From: AG41 sp035943095
Lineage (GTDB): Bacteria > Gemmatimonadota > Gemmatimonadetes > Gemmatimonadales > GWC2-71-9
Length of the DNA: 64,000 bases
NCBI GenBank assembly: GCA_035943095.1
Contig: DASZCN010000060.1
Span: forward strand, 1-64,000
Direction of reading: 5' to 3'
Part shown: positions 1 to 8,222 of the stretch, one piece after another
How positions within the stretch are numbered: position 1 is the stretch's first letter
Layout: each line of letters starts with the position of its first letter
Made by a program: the position numbers and the translations under genes
The notes under the pieces: model-generated
The model's input: only the letters and a program-made list of their open reading frames with translations
What the model was told of the DNA's origin: nothing
The model's database searches: none

Positions 1-435
1 GAGGACGATTGGGATACGGTCCTGAACACCAACTTGAAGGGCGCGTTCCTCGTCACCAAGCACGCCGCCCGCGGGATGATCAAGCGTCGCTGGGGCCGCA
101 TCATCAACATCACGAGCGTGGTGGGCCTCTCGGGTAACAAGGGACAGGCGAATTACACGGCGTCGAAAGCCGGGCTGATCGGATTCACGAAGTCCGTTTC
201 AAAAGAGCTCGCCTCGCGCAACGTCCTGGTGAACGCGGTCGCCCCCGGATTCATCGACACCGAGCTGACCCGCAAACTCACTGCGGCGGCGCGGGAAACC
301 CTGCTGCAGGCGATTCCGCTGGGGCGGCTGGGGGAGGGGGCGGATGTGGCCGGCGCCGTGGTCTTTCTCGCCTCCGAGTTCGCGAGCTACATTACGGGAC
401 AGGTGCTGGTGGTCGACGGCGGAATGGTACTGTGA
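1..435 (+). CDS. fabG: 3-oxoacyl-ACP reductase FabG, C-terminal part (5' end outside window)
   Basis: NADPH-dependent reductase of the fatty-acid elongation cycle, cytoplasmic short-chain dehydrogenase family. The frame is open from base 1, giving the last 144 residues. The catalytic Ser lies in NITSVVG and the Tyr-x3-Lys pair in ANYTASKAG, followed by the family motif NAVAPGFIDTE and the C-terminal ITGQVLVVDGGM. The N-terminal Rossmann glycine motif is outside the window. It is followed 31 bases later by acpP and then fabF, the classic fab order, so the specific FabG call is well supported over a generic SDR. Confidence 0.95.
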   Translation, partial: EDDWDTVLNTNLKGAFLVTKHAARGMIKRRWGRIINITSVVGLSGNKGQANYTASKAGLIGFTKSVSKELASRNVLVNAVAPGFIDTELTRKLTAAARETLLQAIPLGRLGEGADVAGAVVFLASEFASYITGQVLVVDGGMVL

Positions 436-466
436 TCCTTTTCCCACACCTCCATTGAGGACACCC

Positions 467-718
467 ATGGCAATGGACATGAAGCAGCTCGAAGAGAAGG
501 TCAAAGACATCATCGTCGAGGAGCTGGGGGTCGAGCGCGACAAGCTCACGTCCGGGGCGAGCTTCATGGAGGACCTGGGGGCGGACAGCCTCGACACCGT
601 GGAGCTGGTCATGGCCTTCGAGAAGGAATTCGACATCGACATCCCCGACGAGGAGGCCGAGAAGCTGCGGACCGTGGGACAGGCGCTCCAGTACCTCCAC
701 GACAAGATGGGGAAATAG
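467..718 (+). CDS. acpP: Acyl carrier protein
   Basis: Small acidic carrier of the growing acyl chain, 83 residues. The phosphopantetheine attachment serine is in GADSLDTVEL, followed by the usual helix with FDIDIPDEEAEKL. The start is the ATG at 467 (MAMDMKQLEEK), which gives the family's usual length; the frame stays open further upstream into fabG, but that part has no ACP similarity. A short GAGG (457-460) sits six bases upstream. It lies between fabG and fabF, with fabF starting 3 bases after the stop. Confidence 0.96.
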   Translation: MAMDMKQLEEKVKDIIVEELGVERDKLTSGASFMEDLGADSLDTVELVMAFEKEFDIDIPDEEAEKLRTVGQALQYLHDKMGK

Positions 719-721
719 CGG

Positions 722-1966
722 ATGACGCGCCGGGTCGCGATCACGGGACTCGGGTTCGTGACGCCCTTGGGGACCGACGTGGCCAGCACGTGGGACGGCC
801 TGGTGGCGGGCCGCTCGGGGGCCGGACCGATCACGCGGTTCGACCCCGTCCAAAGCCCGGTGAAGTTCGCCTGCGAGGTGAAGGGATTCGACCCGGCGCG
901 TTTCCTCGACAAAAAGGAGATCCGCCGCTACGACCTGTTCGCGCAGTTCGCGCTCGGCGCGGCGGAGCAGGCCGTGACCGACGCCTGTTTGACGAACAAC
1001 TGGGACAAGGTGAACCTGAAGCGCGTAGGCGCCATCGTGGGGACCGGGACCGGGGGGCTCCAGACGTTCGAGGAGAACTGCCGCGCGCTCGTCGAGAAGG
1101 GCCCCAGCCGCGTGTCGCCATTCTTCGTCCCGATGTACATGCCCAACGTCGCCGCCGCCCTCATCTCCATGCGATACCGGGTGCAGGGACCCAACTACGC
1201 GACCGTCTCCGCGTGCGCGTCATCCGCGCACAGCGTGAGTGACGCGGTCGCGATCATCCGCAACGACCAGGCCGACATCATGATCGCCGGCGGTGCCGAG
1301 GCGGCGATCACGCCCCTCGCGGTGGCGAGCTTCGCCAACATGAAGGCGCTCTCCGAGCGCAACGACAGTCCCGAGACCGCCAGCCGGCCGTTCGACAAGG
1401 ACCGCGACGGCTTCGTGATGGGCGACGGCGCCGCGGTGCTGATCCTCGAAGAGTGGGAGCACGCCCGCCGGCGCGGTGCGAAGATTTACGCCGAAGTCGC
1501 GGGCTGCGGCATGACCGCCGACGCGTATCATATCACGGCGCCCGCGCCGGACGGCTCCGGCGCGCAGGAGGCGATGCGCCTCGCCATGCAGGACGGCGAG
1601 ATCCCGCCGGAGCAGGTCGGCTACATCAACGCCCACGGGACATCGACGCCGCACGGCGACGCGGCCGAGACCGCCGCCGTGAAGACCGTCTTCGGTGACC
1701 GCGCGCGCAAACTCGTGTTCGGCTCCACGAAGTCGATGACCGGGCACCTGCTCGGCGCGGCCGGCGCGCTCGAGGCCGGGATCTGCGCGCTCGTCGTCCA
1801 AACCGGCGTCATTCCCCCCACCATCAACCAGTTCACCACCGACCCGGCCTGTGACCTCGACTCGGCGCCGAACAAGGCCGTGAAGCGTCACGTGGACGTG
1901 GCGCTCTCGAACTCCTTCGGGTTCGGCGGGCATAACGTGACGCTCGCCATCCGGCGGGCGGCGTGA
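722..1966 (+). CDS. fabF: Beta-ketoacyl-ACP synthase II
   Basis: Condensing enzyme that elongates acyl-ACP with malonyl-ACP. 414 residues, the normal length for FabF. The Cys-His-His triad is visible: nucleophile Cys165 in SACASSAH, one His in NAHGTSTPHGD and the other in KSMTGHLLGAAG. The C-terminal NSFGFGGHN motif is intact. The stop overlaps the first codon of mqnE, so fatty-acid and menaquinone genes appear to share one transcript. Confidence 0.97.
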   Translation: MTRRVAITGLGFVTPLGTDVASTWDGLVAGRSGAGPITRFDPVQSPVKFACEVKGFDPARFLDKKEIRRYDLFAQFALGAAEQAVTDACLTNNWDKVNLKRVGAIVGTGTGGLQTFEENCRALVEKGPSRVSPFFVPMYMPNVAAALISMRYRVQGPNYATVSACASSAHSVSDAVAIIRNDQADIMIAGGAEAAITPLAVASFANMKALSERNDSPETASRPFDKDRDGFVMGDGAAVLILEEWEHARRRGAKIYAEVAGCGMTADAYHITAPAPDGSGAQEAMRLAMQDGEIPPEQVGYINAHGTSTPHGDAAETAAVKTVFGDRARKLVFGSTKSMTGHLLGAAGALEAGICALVVQTGVIPPTINQFTTDPACDLDSAPNKAVKRHVDVALSNSFGFGGHNVTLAIRRAA

Positions 1967-3207
1967 TGGATGCGAATCTCGACCGGATCGCGGAAAAAGT
2001 CGCGCGCGACGAGCGTCTCACCCGTGACGACGCGCTCGCGCTCTTCCAATCCAACGACCTGCTCACGATCGGACGCCTCGCCGATCAGGTGAACCGGCGC
2101 CGCAATGGCGACCGGGTGTTCTTCGCGGCGAATCAGCACATCAACCCGACCAACGTCTGCGTCCTGCGGAACACCTGCGTGTTCTGCTCCTTCGCCCGTA
2201 TGCCGCAAGAGGACGGCGCGTACACGCGCAGCCTGGACGAGGTGTTCGCCGAGGCCGACGCCGCGCGCGATAACCCCACGCGTGAGTTTCATATCGTGGG
2301 CGGCCTCCACCCGAAGCTCCGGCTCGCGTACTACCTGGACATAGTCCGTGGCCTGCGGGAGCGCCATCCCGGCGTCCACATCAAGGCCCTCACCGCCGTC
2401 GAGGTCGCCCACCTCGCGCGTCTGGAAAAGGCGAGCGTCCGAGACGTGTTGACCGCGATGAAGGACGCCGGCGTGACGAGCCTCCCGGGTGGCGGGGCGG
2501 AGGTGTTCAGTCCGGCGGCGCGGGCCACGATCGCCGACAAGAAACTCTCCGGCGACGAATGGCTCGCGGTGCACCGCGAGGCGCACCGGCTCGGCCTCCC
2601 CTCCAACTGCACGATGCTGTACGGCCACGTGGAGACCATGGCCGACCGCGTGGACCATCTGCTGGCACTCCGCGCCCTCCAGGACGACACTGGTGGGTTC
2701 CTCACGTACATCCCGCTCGCCTATCACCCCGACCACAACGAGCTCGGTGAAGCGCTCGGGCGCACCGGCACCGCGACGTCCGGCTTCGACGACCTGAAGA
2801 ACATCGCCATCGGCCGCCTGGTGCTGGACAACGTCCCGCACGTCAAGACGCACTGGCCCATGGTGACGCCGTTCATCTCACAGGTGGCGCTCACGTTCGG
2901 GTGCGACGACCTCGAGGGGACCGTGGTGTTCGAGCGCGTCTACCATGAGGCGGGCGCAGCGACGCCAATGTGGCTCTCGTACGATCAGATCGTGACCCTG
3001 ATCCGCGGGGCAGGGAAGGAGCCGGTCGAGCGCGACTCCTTGTATCAGGCGGTGCGCACGTTCGAGGACTGGGTGGCGGGCGCGGTCCCGCGGGCCACGC
3101 CCTCGGGCCCGGAAGGGGAAACGTTTCATATCTCCCATCGTCCTCGGGCTCAGGCTAAGGCGCGGCGTGCGCTCCCGGTGTTGTCTGCGGTGGATGGAGC
3201 AGAATGA
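1963..3207 (+). CDS. mqnE: Aminofutalosine synthase (radical SAM)
   Basis: Futalosine-pathway enzyme that joins the MqnA product to SAM-derived adenosine to give aminofutalosine. About 414 residues. The cluster-binding region reads INPTNVCVLRNTCVFCSFAR, so the three Cys are residues 66, 72 and 75. The spacing is C-x5-C-x2-C rather than the usual C-x3-C-x2-C, which I list separately as a finding. SLPGGGAE and the late LDNVPHVKTHW are typical of the MqnE/MqnC family. The order mqnE, mqnA, mqnC decides MqnE over MqnC. Start is GTG 1963 overlapping the fabF stop; ATG 1966 is an equally possible start. Confidence 0.9.
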   Translation: MMDANLDRIAEKVARDERLTRDDALALFQSNDLLTIGRLADQVNRRRNGDRVFFAANQHINPTNVCVLRNTCVFCSFARMPQEDGAYTRSLDEVFAEADAARDNPTREFHIVGGLHPKLRLAYYLDIVRGLRERHPGVHIKALTAVEVAHLARLEKASVRDVLTAMKDAGVTSLPGGGAEVFSPAARATIADKKLSGDEWLAVHREAHRLGLPSNCTMLYGHVETMADRVDHLLALRALQDDTGGFLTYIPLAYHPDHNELGEALGRTGTATSGFDDLKNIAIGRLVLDNVPHVKTHWPMVTPFISQVALTFGCDDLEGTVVFERVYHEAGAATPMWLSYDQIVTLIRGAGKEPVERDSLYQAVRTFEDWVAGAVPRATPSGPEGETFHISHRPRAQAKARRALPVLSAVDGAE

Positions 3208-3208
3208 C

Positions 3209-4030
3209 ATGAGGCTCGGTCGGATCGGCTACATCAATTGCGCGCCGGTGTACGGCGCGATCGACCGGGGGATCGTGCGTGCTCCGGGCGAGCTCGTGAC
3301 GGGCACGCCCGCCGAGCTCAATGATCTCCTGATCGCGGGTGAACTGGAGGTCAGCGTGATCAGCGCGGTGGAGTACGCGCGCCACGCCCGCGATCTCGTG
3401 CTGGTGCCCGACATCGCCATCTCGTGCGACGGGGCCGTCCGCAGCGTTGCGCTCTTCAGTCGGCGACCGGTCGGCCACCTGGACGGACGGACCGTACTCC
3501 TTTCGGCATCATCGCGAACGTCCGTCGCGTTGCTCGACCTGTTATGCCGGGATGTCTGGAAGGTCAAGCCCAGGTTCGCCGAGGCCCGCGCCGAAGTACA
3601 GGATTTGGGAGCGCTGGGCGCGCTGCCACACGAAGCCGTCCTCGTCATCGGCGACGCGGCGCTGACGCTCGCCGCCCGCGGAACCTACCCGTATCGATAC
3701 GACCTCGGGGCGGAGTGGAAGGCGTGGACCGGCTTGCCGTTCGTGTTTGCGGTCTGGGCCGCGGGACGCGCGGCCGCATCTGCTTCTACTACTTTAGCCC
3801 GCGAGGCGCTGCTGGCATCGCGTGCCTGGGGTCTCGGTCACATCGACCAGCTGGCCGCCGACGCCGCACACGCCACGGGCGTGCCTCTCGACGCGTGCCG
3901 AGAGTACCTCGGGGGCCTCGATTACGCGCTCACGTACAAGCATCTCGCCGGGTTGACTGATTTCTTCCGCCGCCTCGCGGCGAACGGAATCGTGCCCGAC
4001 GGGTCACTTCAGTTCCTGCAGGTGGCCTGA
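3209..4030 (+). CDS. mqnA: Chorismate dehydratase
   Basis: First committed enzyme of the futalosine pathway, converting chorismate to 3-enolpyruvylbenzoate. About 273 residues, with the family fold start RLGRIGYINCAPVYGAI and TGTPAELNDLLIAGELEVSVISAVEYA. I chose ATG 3209 because it starts directly at the conserved region, has GGAG (3196-3199) at good spacing and lies 1 base after the mqnE stop. ATG 3194 in the same frame would add five residues. It sits between mqnE and mqnC, which confirms the function. MqnB and MqnD are not in the window. Confidence 0.92.
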   Translation: MRLGRIGYINCAPVYGAIDRGIVRAPGELVTGTPAELNDLLIAGELEVSVISAVEYARHARDLVLVPDIAISCDGAVRSVALFSRRPVGHLDGRTVLLSASSRTSVALLDLLCRDVWKVKPRFAEARAEVQDLGALGALPHEAVLVIGDAALTLAARGTYPYRYDLGAEWKAWTGLPFVFAVWAAGRAAASASTTLAREALLASRAWGLGHIDQLAADAAHATGVPLDACREYLGGLDYALTYKHLAGLTDFFRRLAANGIVPDGSLQFLQVA

Positions 4031-4032
4031 CG

Positions 4033-5076
4033 ATGGTCGATCGATCGAGCCCCGAGTTCCAATCCTTCGTGGAGCTGTACGAGCGCGCGTCGCTGCTCGA
4101 GCTGGGGGGCCTGGCCGATGACGCGCGCTGGCGCCTCCACCCCGAGAACGTCGTCACCTACATCATCGACCGCAACATCAATTACACCAACGTCTGCGTC
4201 GCGGACTGCAAGTTCTGCGCGTTCTACCGTCGGCCGAAACACGCCGAGGGCTACGTGCTCTCGTTCGAGCAGATCGGCCGCAAGATCGACGAGCTCAAGG
4301 CGCTCGGGGGTGTCCAGATCCTCATGCAGGGCGGGCACAATCCGTACATCCCGTTCCAGTGGTACCTGGACCTGATGCGCTACATCAAACGGCACCACCC
4401 GATCCACATTCACGGGTTCTCACCCTCGGAGGTCGATTTCTTCGCGGGACGCTTCGGCATGTCGATCGAGGAGGTGATCCGCGAGCTGGTGGCTGCTGGG
4501 CTCGATTCGATCCCGGGCGGGGGCGGCGAAATCCTGGTCCAGGAGATCCGCGATCGCGTCGCCAGGAAGAAAGCCGGCGCCGACCGGTGGCTCGAGGTGA
4601 TGGAGACCGCGCACCGGCTGGGGCTCAAGACCTCGGTGACCATGATGTACGGTCTGGGTGAGACGCTGGCCGACCGGATCGAGCACCTGTTTCGCGTCCG
4701 GGAGGTCCAGGCGCGCACGGGCGGCTTTACCGCATTCATCTGCTGGCCGCTGCAGCCGGAGCACACCGAGCTCGAGCACCTCGAGAAGACCGACGCCGTG
4801 ACCTACCTCCGGACCCAGGCCATCGCCCGCGTCGTGCTCGACAACGTGCCCAACATCCAGGCATCGTGGGTCACCATGGGACCCAAGGTCGGCCAGGTGG
4901 CGCTCCGCTTCGGCGCCAACGACTTCGGCTCGCTCATGATGGAGGAGAACGTCGTATCGGCCGCGGGCACCACGTGGCGAATGACCCTGCCCGAGATGCA
5001 GCGGCTCATTGCCGACGCCGGCTACACGGCGCGGAAGCGCCGCCAGGACTACAGCGTGATCGACGAGGCGGCCTGA
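4033..5076 (+). CDS. mqnC: Cyclic dehypoxanthine futalosine synthase (radical SAM)
   Basis: Radical SAM enzyme that cyclises dehypoxanthine futalosine in menaquinone synthesis. 347 residues. It has the canonical C-x3-C-x2-C at Cys55, 59 and 62 in YTNVCVADCKFCAFYR, and SIPGGGGE in the family position. The start is 2 bases after the mqnA stop. It is related to mqnE upstream, but its shorter form and HxN/YTNVC context are those of MqnC. Confidence 0.94.
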   Translation: MVDRSSPEFQSFVELYERASLLELGGLADDARWRLHPENVVTYIIDRNINYTNVCVADCKFCAFYRRPKHAEGYVLSFEQIGRKIDELKALGGVQILMQGGHNPYIPFQWYLDLMRYIKRHHPIHIHGFSPSEVDFFAGRFGMSIEEVIRELVAAGLDSIPGGGGEILVQEIRDRVARKKAGADRWLEVMETAHRLGLKTSVTMMYGLGETLADRIEHLFRVREVQARTGGFTAFICWPLQPEHTELEHLEKTDAVTYLRTQAIARVVLDNVPNIQASWVTMGPKVGQVALRFGANDFGSLMMEENVVSAAGTTWRMTLPEMQRLIADAGYTARKRRQDYSVIDEAA

Positions 5077-5077
5077 G

Positions 5078-5473
5078 ATGGCCGACGTGCTCGTCCTGGT
5101 CGGCTCCGAGAGCGACAAGCCGCGCATCGAGCCTGCCTTCGAGATCCTCAACAAGGCGGGCGTTTCGTATGAGTTCCACGTTTCGTCGGCCCACCGCCAG
5201 CCCGAGCAGACGACAAAGCTGGTGTCCGGTGCCCGGGGGCAGGGGTTCAAGGTGATCATCGCCGGAGCGGGGCTATCGGCCGCGCTCCCCGGATTTGCCG
5301 CGTCGCTCACTGATCTGCCGGTGATCGGGGTGCCGTTCGCGGTCGGGCCCCTGAACGGCCTCGACGCGCTGCTCGCCACGGCGCAGGTCCCGGGCGGCGT
5401 GCCGGTGGCCTGCGTCGGCATCGACAACGCCAAGAACGCCGCCCACCTCGCGGTCCGAATCCTCAAGGTCTGA
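5078..5473 (+). CDS. purE: PurE-type aminoimidazole ribonucleotide carboxylase / mutase
   Basis: De novo purine step that forms CAIR. 131 residues, shorter than the common class I enzyme of about 160. The N-terminal GSESDK and SAHRQPE motifs are clear. The class I AHLPG motif is replaced by SAALPG, and the C-terminus reads NAKNAAHLAVRIL, closer to class II forms that use CO2 directly. No purK lies nearby. It starts 1 base after mqnC and ends 1 base before ispF, so it is embedded in the same operon. The family is certain; the class is not. Confidence 0.85.
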   Translation: MADVLVLVGSESDKPRIEPAFEILNKAGVSYEFHVSSAHRQPEQTTKLVSGARGQGFKVIIAGAGLSAALPGFAASLTDLPVIGVPFAVGPLNGLDALLATAQVPGGVPVACVGIDNAKNAAHLAVRILKV

Positions 5474-5474
5474 G

Positions 5475-5951
5475 ATGCGGGTCGGAATCGGATACGACTC
5501 GCACCGATTCGCCGACCGCCGGAAGCTGATCCTCGGCGGCGTGACGGTCCCGCATCTCCAGGGATTGACCGGGCACTCCGATGCCGACGTCGTGGCCCAC
5601 GCCCTCACCGATGCTATACTCGGCGCCGCCGGCTTGGGCGATATCGGCACGATGTTTCCCCCGACCGACCCCCAGTGGCGTGATGCGAACTCGATCGAGC
5701 TGCTCAAGCAAGCCTACCAGCGCGTCGCGGAATCCGGGCTCACCTTCGTGAGCGCAGACATCACCGTGATTCTCGAACGACCCAGGCTCGGGCCCTACAT
5801 CGACGCCATGCGCGAGAAGCTTGCCGCCGCCCTCGCGGCCGGCGTGTCCGCCGTGTCCGTGAAAGCGAAGACGAACGAGGGGATGGGGTGGATCGGCCGG
5901 GGCGAGGGCGTCGCGGTAATCGCCGTGGCGTTGCTCGACGGGCGTCCCTGA
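5475..5951 (+). CDS. ispF: 2-C-methyl-D-erythritol 2,4-cyclodiphosphate synthase
   Basis: Fifth step of the MEP isoprenoid pathway, a homotrimer with a zinc site. 158 residues, normal length. Zinc ligands are seen in GYDSHRF (Asp8, His10) and in TGHSDADVVAHAL; the LGDIGTMFPPTD and KTNEGMGWIGRGEG motifs are intact. Placed beside the mqn genes, it could feed the prenyl side chain of menaquinone, though that link is inference. The next gene overlaps its 3' end. Confidence 0.96.
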   Translation: MRVGIGYDSHRFADRRKLILGGVTVPHLQGLTGHSDADVVAHALTDAILGAAGLGDIGTMFPPTDPQWRDANSIELLKQAYQRVAESGLTFVSADITVILERPRLGPYIDAMREKLAAALAAGVSAVSVKAKTNEGMGWIGRGEGVAVIAVALLDGRP

Positions 5952-6550
5952 GGGACTTCCTGGCGTACCTCGAGGGCCTGCCTCCCGGGCCGCTGTACGG
6001 GCTCATCATCGTCCTTGCGGCGGTCGAGAATGTCGTACCGCCTGTCCCCGCCGACACCGCCGTGGCGCTCGGTGCGCTGCTCGCCGGGCGTGGGGTCCTG
6101 GACGCCTGGACCGTGTTCGCCGTCACCTGGGGCGCGAATTTCACTTCCGCGTCGGCCGTGTACTGGCTGGCCCGTCGGTACGGAGCGCCGTTCTTTCGGG
6201 GACGCACGGGCCGGAGGCTGCTTCCCGAGTCAGTCCTGGCACATCTCGAGGCGGAGTACCGGCGGCACGGGGCGTACGGCATCTTTCTCTCGCGCCTGCT
6301 CCCTGTCTGGCGCGCGGTGGTGCCGCCGTTCGCGGGGGTCGCCGGCCTCTCCGCCCCCCAGGCACTCATCCCGCTCGCCTTGGCATCGGCGCTCTGGTAC
6401 GGCGCGCTGACGTTCTTCGTGGCGACGCTGGGCACCAACCTCGATGCCGTCGTCAAAGCGCTAGGTCGGGTGAACGGGGTCCTTGGCGCCGTCGCCGTCC
6501 TGGCGCTCATATTTGGCGTGTTGTTCGTACGGCGTCGCCTCAAGCGCTAA
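5888..6550 (+). CDS. DedA / SNARE-associated family membrane protein
   Basis: Polytopic inner-membrane protein of the DedA (VTT domain) family, whose members are implicated in lipid carrier or phospholipid flipping. The family start LRDFLAYLEGLPPGPLYG is followed by ENVVPPVPADTAVALGALLAGRG, a central arginine stretch and RLLPVWRAVVPPFAGVAG. The only ATG in frame is at 5888, which overlaps ispF by 64 bases; homology begins about residue 20, near the ispF stop, where no standard start codon exists. The start is therefore uncertain. A second DedA gene lies at 32431-33141. Confidence 0.8.
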   Translation: MDRPGRGRRGNRRGVARRASLRDFLAYLEGLPPGPLYGLIIVLAAVENVVPPVPADTAVALGALLAGRGVLDAWTVFAVTWGANFTSASAVYWLARRYGAPFFRGRTGRRLLPESVLAHLEAEYRRHGAYGIFLSRLLPVWRAVVPPFAGVAGLSAPQALIPLALASALWYGALTFFVATLGTNLDAVVKALGRVNGVLGAVAVLALIFGVLFVRRRLKR

Positions 6551-6559
6551 CGCGGGCGG

Positions 6560-7042
6560 ATGATGAGCCAAGCTGGCACCGACACCTCGGGCGTGCGAGT
6601 CTTCCCGCCGTTCATCTACGCGGGCCTGTTCGCGGTCGGGTACGCGGTGCACCGGTTCGTGCCCTTGCACCTGTGGCCGGGCAGCCCGCCGCCCGCCGCA
6701 CGTGCTGCCGCCTGGATTCTGTTCGTCGTATCGCTGGGCCTGTCGGGGAGCGCGGTGTTTCTGTTCCGTCGGGCGGGTACGACGCCGAACCCCATGCAGC
6801 CCACCACCGCGATCGTCATGCACGGACCTTTCCGGTTCACCCGGAACCCCATGTACGTGAGCCTCGTCGCTTTGTACGTCAGCGTCACGCTCTTCGTGAA
6901 TTCGGTGTGGCCGTTCGTGCTTCTTCCGGTGGTGGTCGTGCTGATCCAGCGGCAGGTGATCGTCCGTGAGGAAGCGTATCTCGAGGCGAAGTTCGGCGAG
7001 GAGTACCGGGCGTACAAGGCCCGGGTGCGACGATGGATCTGA
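6560..7042 (+). CDS. Isoprenylcysteine carboxyl methyltransferase-like membrane protein
   Basis: 160 residues with about four hydrophobic segments and the motif GPFRFTRNPMYVSL followed by EEAYLEAKFGEEYRAYKARVRRW. This is the signature of the ICMT/PEMT-like membrane methyltransferase group, which uses SAM on lipid or small substrates; the substrate here cannot be told. The 3' end overlaps the recombinase gene by 10 bases. Confidence 0.8.
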   Translation: MMSQAGTDTSGVRVFPPFIYAGLFAVGYAVHRFVPLHLWPGSPPPAARAAAWILFVVSLGLSGSAVFLFRRAGTTPNPMQPTTAIVMHGPFRFTRNPMYVSLVALYVSVTLFVNSVWPFVLLPVVVVLIQRQVIVREEAYLEAKFGEEYRAYKARVRRWI

Positions 7043-7935
7043 CGGACGTGCCATTCCGCGTCGAGCAATTCGGGGACTATCTCGCCCTCGAGTCGGGCAG
7101 CAGCACGCACACGGTGAGCAATTATCTCCGCGATGTCCGGCGGCTCGCGGACTACGCGGCCGCGCAGGGCGCGCGCAGCCCCGAGGATGTGACGAGCGCC
7201 CAGCTGCGGGAGTTCGTCTACGCGCTCAAGGACTTGGGGCTCGCCCCGGCGACCATCCGGCGCCAAATCTCCGCGGTTCGCACCTACTATCGCTTCCTGG
7301 TGGGCGAGGGGCATGCCGCTCGGGACCCGAGCGAGCGCCTGGAGTCGCCGCGCCAATGGCGCCGGCTGCCGACCGTGCTGTCCGTCCCGGAGATCGAGCG
7401 CCTGCTCGCCGCCCCGAACACCGACGAGCCGCTCGCCATCCGCGACCGCGCCCTGCTGGAGTTCGCCTACGCCACGGGCGCACGCGTGAGCGAGCTTGTG
7501 GGGCTCGGAGTACAAGACGTGTTCTACGAAGAAGGCCTCACTCGGATTTTCGGAAAGGGATCGAAGGAGCGCGTGGTCCCCGTCGGCCGCCGGGCGCTCG
7601 GCGCCGTCGCCCTGTACACGCGCGAGATCCGGCCGCGGTTCGACCACGGACGGGGACGCGGCAAAGTCTTCCTCAATGCACGTGGTACGCCGCTCTCACG
7701 GGTGGGTGCGTGGGGCATTATCCGCCGCTCGGCGCGGCTCGCCGGCATCGCCAAGCGCGTCACCCCGCACACCCTGCGCCACACATTCGCGACCCACCTG
7801 CTCGAGGGGGGCGCCGACCTCCGCGCCGTGCAGGAAATGCTCGGCCACGCCGATCTCGCCACGACGCAGCTCTACACGCATGTCGACCGAGAATATCTCC
7901 GAACCGTGCACAAGACCTTCCATCCCCGCGGCTGA
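7033..7935 (+). CDS. xerD: Xer-type tyrosine site-specific recombinase
   Basis: Site-specific recombinase of the XerC/XerD type that resolves chromosome dimers at dif. 300 residues, no extra domains. N-terminal SAM-like core-binding domain, then the catalytic domain with Arg151 (ATGARVSEL), Lys in GKGSKER, HxxR at 246-249 (PHTLRHTFATHL), His272 (MLGHADL) and nucleophile Tyr281 (TTQLYTHV). All catalytic residues are present. I saw no phage or integron genes nearby, so a housekeeping Xer role is likely. XerC versus XerD cannot be decided here. Confidence 0.88.
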   Translation: MDLTDVPFRVEQFGDYLALESGSSTHTVSNYLRDVRRLADYAAAQGARSPEDVTSAQLREFVYALKDLGLAPATIRRQISAVRTYYRFLVGEGHAARDPSERLESPRQWRRLPTVLSVPEIERLLAAPNTDEPLAIRDRALLEFAYATGARVSELVGLGVQDVFYEEGLTRIFGKGSKERVVPVGRRALGAVALYTREIRPRFDHGRGRGKVFLNARGTPLSRVGAWGIIRRSARLAGIAKRVTPHTLRHTFATHLLEGGADLRAVQEMLGHADLATTQLYTHVDREYLRTVHKTFHPRG

Positions 7936-7936
7936 C

Positions 7937-8209
7937 ATGTCCCGAGCGTTCGTCAAGGAGGACGCGGGCGGCGGGGCGCCCAAACGGAATTACGGATTGC
8001 CCGACCGCGAGGATCCGGGTTTCGACGCTGCCGCCGCGGCCGCGCTGCTCGAGGCGGCGCGCGTCGGCGAAACGGCCAGTGCGGAGCAGGCGACTGGTTA
8101 TTACTGGGGAGAACCGAAGCTGCGCCCCCACGTACAGCGCATTCTCGCGCGCGCCCGCTCGGAACACGACGAACGCTTGGAGCAGCTGGCCGAGCGATTC
8201 TTGAGTTAG
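7937..8209 (+). CDS. Small conserved-looking protein of unknown function
   Basis: 90 residues, soluble, rich in Ala, Glu and Arg. It starts MSRAFVKED, an N-terminus I associate from memory with some GreA/GreB-like proteins, but the rest (a poly-Ala helix, then ATGYYWGEPKLRPHVQRIL and a basic-acidic C-terminal helix) shows no elongation-factor domain. The start ATG 7937 is 1 base after the recombinase stop, and the glycosylase gene follows 13 bases later, so it is probably co-transcribed with both. No function is assigned. Confidence 0.7.
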   Translation: MSRAFVKEDAGGGAPKRNYGLPDREDPGFDAAAAAALLEAARVGETASAEQATGYYWGEPKLRPHVQRILARARSEHDERLEQLAERFLS

Positions 8210-8222
8210 GGCGAACGGGCGC

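Noticed and set aside
44..912. Minus-strand open frames under fabG, acpP and fabF.
   Set aside because: These are shadows of three certain fatty-acid genes.
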